The position numbers and the translations under genes are program-made. A stretch of DNA of 17,314 bases from Chloroflexota bacterium (GTDB lineage: Bacteria; Chloroflexota; Anaerolineae; Aggregatilineales; UBA3940). The notes under the pieces are model-generated. The model was given only the letters and a program-made list of their open reading frames with translations, had not been told where the DNA came from and did not search any database. Shown in pieces: positions 14,450 to 17,314 of the stretch (its first letter is position 1; each line of letters begins with the position of its first letter). Location: assembly GCA_011051745.1 (NCBI GenBank), contig DRKO01000492.1, positions 1 through 17,314 of the forward strand. Reading direction: 5' to 3'.

Positions 14450-14722
14450 ATGTCCGAAGAGATTCAACCGCTTGGGCAGGTGACTCATTACTTCGACCGG
14501 ATCAGCGTGGCCGTGATCCGCCTGTGGGATACCCTCACCCTTGGCGACTGGGTACACTTCTACGGCAACAAGACCAACTTCGTCCAGCAGGTTCAGAGCA
14601 TGCAGATCAACCATCAACCGGTTGACGCAGCCTATGCCGAAGACGAAGTCGCCGTCCTCGTTGAGGATCGTGTCCGCAAGGGCGACTGGGTCTATCCCTA
14701 TCAGCCGGAGAACTACGAATAG
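14450..14722 (+). CDS. Small translation elongation factor-like protein (domain 2 beta-barrel)
   Basis: This 90-aa protein looks like a stand-alone copy of the beta-barrel domain 2 of translational GTPases (EF-Tu/IF2 type). Seen are GQVTHYFDRISVAVIRL (9-25), the LTLGDWVHFYG turn (29-39), VQSMQINHQPV (48-58, matching the 'VxSMQIxxxxV' strand) and EDRVRKGDWVY (72-82). There is no GTP-binding domain, signal peptide or membrane segment. Annotated relatives carry names such as 'translation elongation factor-like protein', and I know of no demonstrated function. AGGGAG lies 8 nt before the ATG behind a strong promoter, so the gene is probably well expressed and monocistronic. It could bind RNA, ribosomes or another barrel partner; this is inference. 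Confidence 0.85.
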   Translation: MSEEIQPLGQVTHYFDRISVAVIRLWDTLTLGDWVHFYGNKTNFVQQVQSMQINHQPVDAAYAEDEVAVLVEDRVRKGDWVYPYQPENYE

Positions 14723-14903
14723 CCGGAGCTATAACACGCTTGATCACCCGACTACTTCAAACTCTCGTCCGCTGCTAGAAGCAGCAGGATGATTCTGTCT
14801 GCCTGTCTGCAGCCTGCCGGGGCAATCTTCCCTCCCCCCTCAAGCCCGAATCCGAAGCCGATCCCCACGCTCAAGGCCTAACCAAAACCTTACGGAGTGT
14901 AGG

Positions 14904-14976
14904 GCAGAAGTCCTATTGCCCGCAGAAGTCCGATGCCTGCTATAATGAGGACAGTGGGGGAGTCTCTTCTGCGGGC
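14904..14976. promoter_or_regulatory. GCAGAAG direct and inverted repeats around a promoter
   Basis: GCAGAAGTCC occurs at 14904-14913 and again at 14922-14931, 18 bp apart. The second copy is part of GCCCGCAGAAG (14918-14928), which has a perfect 11-bp inverted partner CTTCTGCGGGC (14966-14976). The -10 element (14941-14946) sits almost at the centre of symmetry. The left arm lies upstream of the predicted transcription start, so this is more likely a DNA operator than an RNA hairpin. Confidence 0.55.
14916..14946 (+). promoter_or_regulatory. Extended -10 promoter upstream of the TadE-like gene
   Basis: TGCTATAAT (14938-14946) is a perfect extended -10. The best -35 is a weak TTGCCC (14916-14921) with a long 19-nt spacer. 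A weak -35 with an extended -10 is typical of promoters that need an activator, and repeated boxes overlap it. Confidence 0.6.
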
Positions 14977-15147
14977 CTGTGCTGGCCATCTGTGGTGTAT
15001 CTCAAACGTCCTCTGCCAGCGCAGTCCGGGGGGCAGCATTAAAAGCACGTGTGAGAAGGCAACTGCCGGTTGCTACGGTAAGAGGTGATCTGCGAGGGAG
15101 TAGAGCTGCACCCGGATTCCTGTTCTGTGCTTTGTAATGATTTTGAA

Positions 15148-15193
15148 CGCCAGCCATTGTTGTCTGGCGGATATAATTCAAATAAGACTGGCG
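15148..15193. repeat. Three CTGGCG/CGCCAG half-sites around a TATAAT
   Basis: CGCCAG (15148-15153) and CTGGCG (15164-15169) can form a 6-bp stem with a 10-nt loop. A third CTGGCG lies at 15188-15193. A perfect TATAAT (15172-15177) sits between the second and third copies, but no acceptable -35 stands 16-19 nt upstream of it. These are either an operator at a second promoter or part of a folded leader. Confidence 0.4.
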
Positions 15194-15195
15194 TA

Positions 15196-15261
15196 AGAGA
15201 GGCCCCCGGCAATCTCTGGAGGGGGGTTACCGGCGAGGGAGGCAGGAATCGTTTCCCTCGC
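15196..15261 (+). promoter_or_regulatory. Leader stem-loops, possible attenuator, before the TadE-like gene
   Basis: Two overlapping stems compete: AGAGA/TCTCT (15196-15200/15213-15217) and CCCCC/GGGGG (15203-15207/15221-15225). A perfect 8-bp stem GCGAGGGA/TCCCTCGC (15233-15240/15254-15261, 13-nt loop) follows, ending 44 nt before the start codon. Mutually exclusive pairing in a long leader is compatible with cis-regulation, but no known class is recognised. Confidence 0.4.
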
Positions 15262-15305
15262 ACAGCGGTGCTTTGAACTTATAGGCCATTTAAAACGAGG
15301 TCGCC

Positions 15306-17314
15306 ATGTTACATCTGAGCTTACCCAGGCAGACGGAGAAAAGGCGAGCGCAGGCTCTGGTAGAGTTCTCTCTCACCATCCTGGCATTTCTCCTGTTGTT
15401 CGTCCTGATCATCGAGGTTGCGCGTATTCTGCAGGCCTACATCACGGTTCAACACGCAGCCCGAATGGGTGCACGTTACGCAACGGCAGGCCAGTGGAGA
15501 GAAGAATACAGCATCAACCCGATGTATGGCTGGAGGCCAGCTCAGGAGCCAGACGACCCGCTCAGCTATATCCGGCCCTGCTGGCCCGGCTTCCAGGACG
15601 ATCCGGCGGGGGCACAGGCCAGCACCCAGAACGCTATGGCGGCCTACGAGCCCTACCGCAACCCGCGGACCTGCTCGGTGGAAGAGGTCGTCCTGCGGTC
15701 TCTAACCGGCCTGAACCTCGACCCCACCGTCTCGTTCCCCGCCGCCGGGCCTCCTCCTGATGACACTCAGCCGAATTTCTACCGCATTACCATCTTCGGC
15801 GTGGGGCAACCGGTGGACCCGACGGAGCAGTTCACGCGGGGCTGCGATCCGGTGGGAACCAACCCGTCTGACCGGGCAACCTACTGCCCCGTCTCGGTAA
15901 CGACGAGTACTTATTCCACCTACGGCTACACCGCGCCGACCGAGACTCGCACTCTGATCCGGGGCTTCGCTGGCGACCCCCAGCAGAAGGTGATCGTCCA
16001 GGTTGAATACCGGTTGCCGATCATCACGCCTATCCTGAGCAACATTGTTCCCTCCATCCGCATCACCGGCACGGCAGTGATGACCAACGAGGCTTTCGGC
16101 AGCACCGGCCTGCAGCGTGAGGCCATCCTGCCCCCCGAACTGCCCGCCGTGCCAACGCCGGGTTCGATCCCGCCCCCCGATCTGGTCGTCTCGGACTTCG
16201 TTTTCCAGGGGCCAAACCCGCCGAACGTCGGGCAGGATACCAGCTTCACGGTCGAGGTGACCAATCAGGGTGAGGAAACGGCCAATAACTTCACCGTTAA
16301 GCTATACGGCTTCAGGAATACTGACCCGAACGGGGGCGACCCGACCACACCGCTTGACCTCACCGGCGCGATAGAGCTTGGCAGCCAGACCGTCACCCAG
16401 TTAGTGGGGAAGACGAGTGTTACCCTCACGTTCAGCGGCGTTCAGTTCCCGTTTGAGGGATCATACACCGTCTACGCCTGGGCCGACTCGGATAACACCG
16501 TTGATGAAACGGGGACAGGTTCGGTAGCGGACCCCACCCGCGAAGAGAATAACGCCGCCCTGACGGGACCGATCCTCGTCTCCCAGAGTGCGGACATCAG
16601 CATCACCAAGCAGGTGCTCGACCCGACCACCCGTAACGTACTGACCGATCTGCCCACCGGCGGACAGGTGATCTATCAGGTCACGATCACCAACACCGGG
16701 CCGGATGACGCTACCAGCGTTGAAGTTCAGGAACCTCTCTCCGACCCCGGCCTGAGCTATGTGAGCCATACGACCACTCAGGGCACTTACGACCCCGCGA
16801 CGGGGGTCTGGCAGCTTGCGGGAGGCCTGCCATACAATCAGACCGCAACGCTGGAAATCACCGCCTCGGTGACCGCCTCAGCAGGCAGCACCGTTACAAA
16901 CACCGCTACCGTCACCAGCGTAACACCCCTCGACCCGAATTCATCGAACGACACCAGCACCCTGACGCTCACGGTGGGAGCAGCCGACGCGGCGGTTTCC
17001 ATCAACGTAAACAACAACCGGCCCAATGTGGGGGATACCGTCCAGTACACGATCACCATCACAAACAACAGCACCCAGAATACGGCCCTGGCCGTGCATC
17101 TGGAAACGGACGTCTTCCCCTCCTCGCTCAGCGTTGATCCGGCCTCCATCTCACCCGGATCGCCGACCTGTGGAATCACGAGCGGGAAGCTCATCTGCGA
17201 CCTCGGCGACCTGGGGCCGGGCAACAACACAAACGTGACCTTTAACGCCCAGCTGGTGGATGCCAACGGCGGTAACCCCATCACGGTGACAGCCGGCATA
17301 AGCACCACCTCGCC
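15306..17314 (+). CDS. TadE-like membrane-anchored surface protein with CARDB and DUF11 domains, 3'-truncated by window
   Basis: The frame is open from the ATG at 15306 to the window end (669 complete residues, no stop found on manual translation). Residues about 14-45 match the TadE signature: QALVEFSLTILAFLLL with Glu20 in the hydrophobic helix, then a helical VARILQAYITVQHAARMGARYA segment. This is typical of pseudopilin-like proteins of Flp/Tad pili. A TadE-like extracellular region (about 60-275) follows. Next come a CARDB-like beta-sandwich (about 288-420, opening DLVVSDFVF), one complete DUF11 domain (about 428-557) and the start of a second (about 560 onward). Such repeats usually form long adhesive stalks on the cell surface. 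A weak GAGG (15297-15300) lies 5 nt before the start, which suggests modest translation. No other tad gene is visible in the window. Confidence 0.88.
   Translation, partial: MLHLSLPRQTEKRRAQALVEFSLTILAFLLLFVLIIEVARILQAYITVQHAARMGARYATAGQWREEYSINPMYGWRPAQEPDDPLSYIRPCWPGFQDDPAGAQASTQNAMAAYEPYRNPRTCSVEEVVLRSLTGLNLDPTVSFPAAGPPPDDTQPNFYRITIFGVGQPVDPTEQFTRGCDPVGTNPSDRATYCPVSVTTSTYSTYGYTAPTETRTLIRGFAGDPQQKVIVQVEYRLPIITPILSNIVPSIRITGTAVMTNEAFGSTGLQREAILPPELPAVPTPGSIPPPDLVVSDFVFQGPNPPNVGQDTSFTVEVTNQGEETANNFTVKLYGFRNTDPNGGDPTTPLDLTGAIELGSQTVTQLVGKTSVTLTFSGVQFPFEGSYTVYAWADSDNTVDETGTGSVADPTREENNAALTGPILVSQSADISITKQVLDPTTRNVLTDLPTGGQVIYQVTITNTGPDDATSVEVQEPLSDPGLSYVSHTTTQGTYDPATGVWQLAGGLPYNQTATLEITASVTASAGSTVTNTATVTSVTPLDPNSSNDTSTLTLTVGAADAAVSINVNNNRPNVGDTVQYTITITNNSTQNTALAVHLETDVFPSSLSVDPASISPGSPTCGITSGKLICDLGDLGPGNNTNVTFNAQLVDANGGNPITVTAGISTTS

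Larger units (their letters stand above)
14723..15305 (+). other. Long intergenic region: control region and leader of the TadE-like gene
   Basis: About 580 nt without a credible gene. A weak GCTGCT-AGA-AGCAGC hairpin (14771-14785) follows the elongation-factor-like gene. A promoter with repeated boxes lies at 14904-14976. From about 14953 onward the likely transcript is a ~350-nt leader with several stem-loops. The short open frames here (for example 15085-15276, 63 codons) have no ribosome binding site and no family resemblance. I tested the leader by eye against c-di-GMP, cobalamin, molybdenum cofactor and SAH riboswitch cores and found no match. Confidence 0.6.

Noticed and set aside
15040..15261. 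Possible c-di-GMP riboswitch, suggested by GGTTACCGG and a pilus-type gene downstream
   Set aside because: The conserved GGCAAACC and GCAAAGCC cores of that class are missing; only the 3' end looks vaguely similar.
15085..15276. 63-codon open frame in the leader before the TadE-like gene
   Set aside because: No credible ribosome binding site or family similarity, and it overlaps predicted stem-loops.

Overview
The window is GC-rich, densely coded bacterial DNA. Its gene content fits a member of the Chloroflexota (Anaerolineae-like) best: a Rieske/cytochrome b operon with di-heme cytochromes c, a LysM protein with a Thr/Pro-rich linker, a small elongation-factor-like protein, and a TadE-type protein carrying CARDB and DUF11 domains. 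That placement is inferred from gene families and was not confirmed by a search. I see no CRISPR array, tRNA, rRNA, transposase or phage gene.

Layout. (1) 1-714, + strand: the 3' part of a DUF4349-type membrane protein. It converges on panB (786-1646, -), and a strong shared hairpin lies between them. (2) 1769-6373, +: a respiratory operon. A near-consensus promoter (TTGACA-N17-TATAGT) is followed by a ~260-nt leader, a Tat-targeted Rieske protein, a fused b6/subunit-IV-type cytochrome b with a ~130-residue C-terminal extension, an N-terminally anchored di-heme cytochrome c and, after two hairpins, a C-terminally anchored di-heme cytochrome c built from two near-duplicate domains. (3) 6480-14148, -: a run of six genes. 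In transcription order these are a LysM cell-surface protein, a DJ-1/PfpI protein, recJ, a two-BON-domain protein, alanine dehydrogenase (ald) and an acyl-CoA:carboxylate CoA-transferase. ald and the CoA-transferase are only 2 nt apart. (4) 14386-14722, +: a promoter and a 90-aa elongation-factor-domain-2-like protein. (5) 14723-15305: a ~580-nt non-coding stretch with a TGCTATAAT extended -10, repeated GCAGAAG boxes and several hairpins. (6) 15306 to the window end, +: a TadE-like membrane-anchored surface protein with CARDB and DUF11 domains, still open at the end.

How the genes work together. The Rieske protein, cytochrome b and the two di-heme cytochromes c make up a quinol:cytochrome c oxidoreductase without a recognisable cytochrome c1. 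Electrons would pass from quinol through cytochrome b and the Rieske cluster to the heme c domains. ald and the CoA-transferase look like a small alanine/pyruvate and acyl-CoA module. The LysM and TadE/DUF11 proteins are envelope or adhesion proteins. The points most worth a second look are the unusual bc complex (three related heme c domains, an extended cytochrome b, and no Glu in the Qo motif) and the control region in front of the TadE-fusion adhesin.
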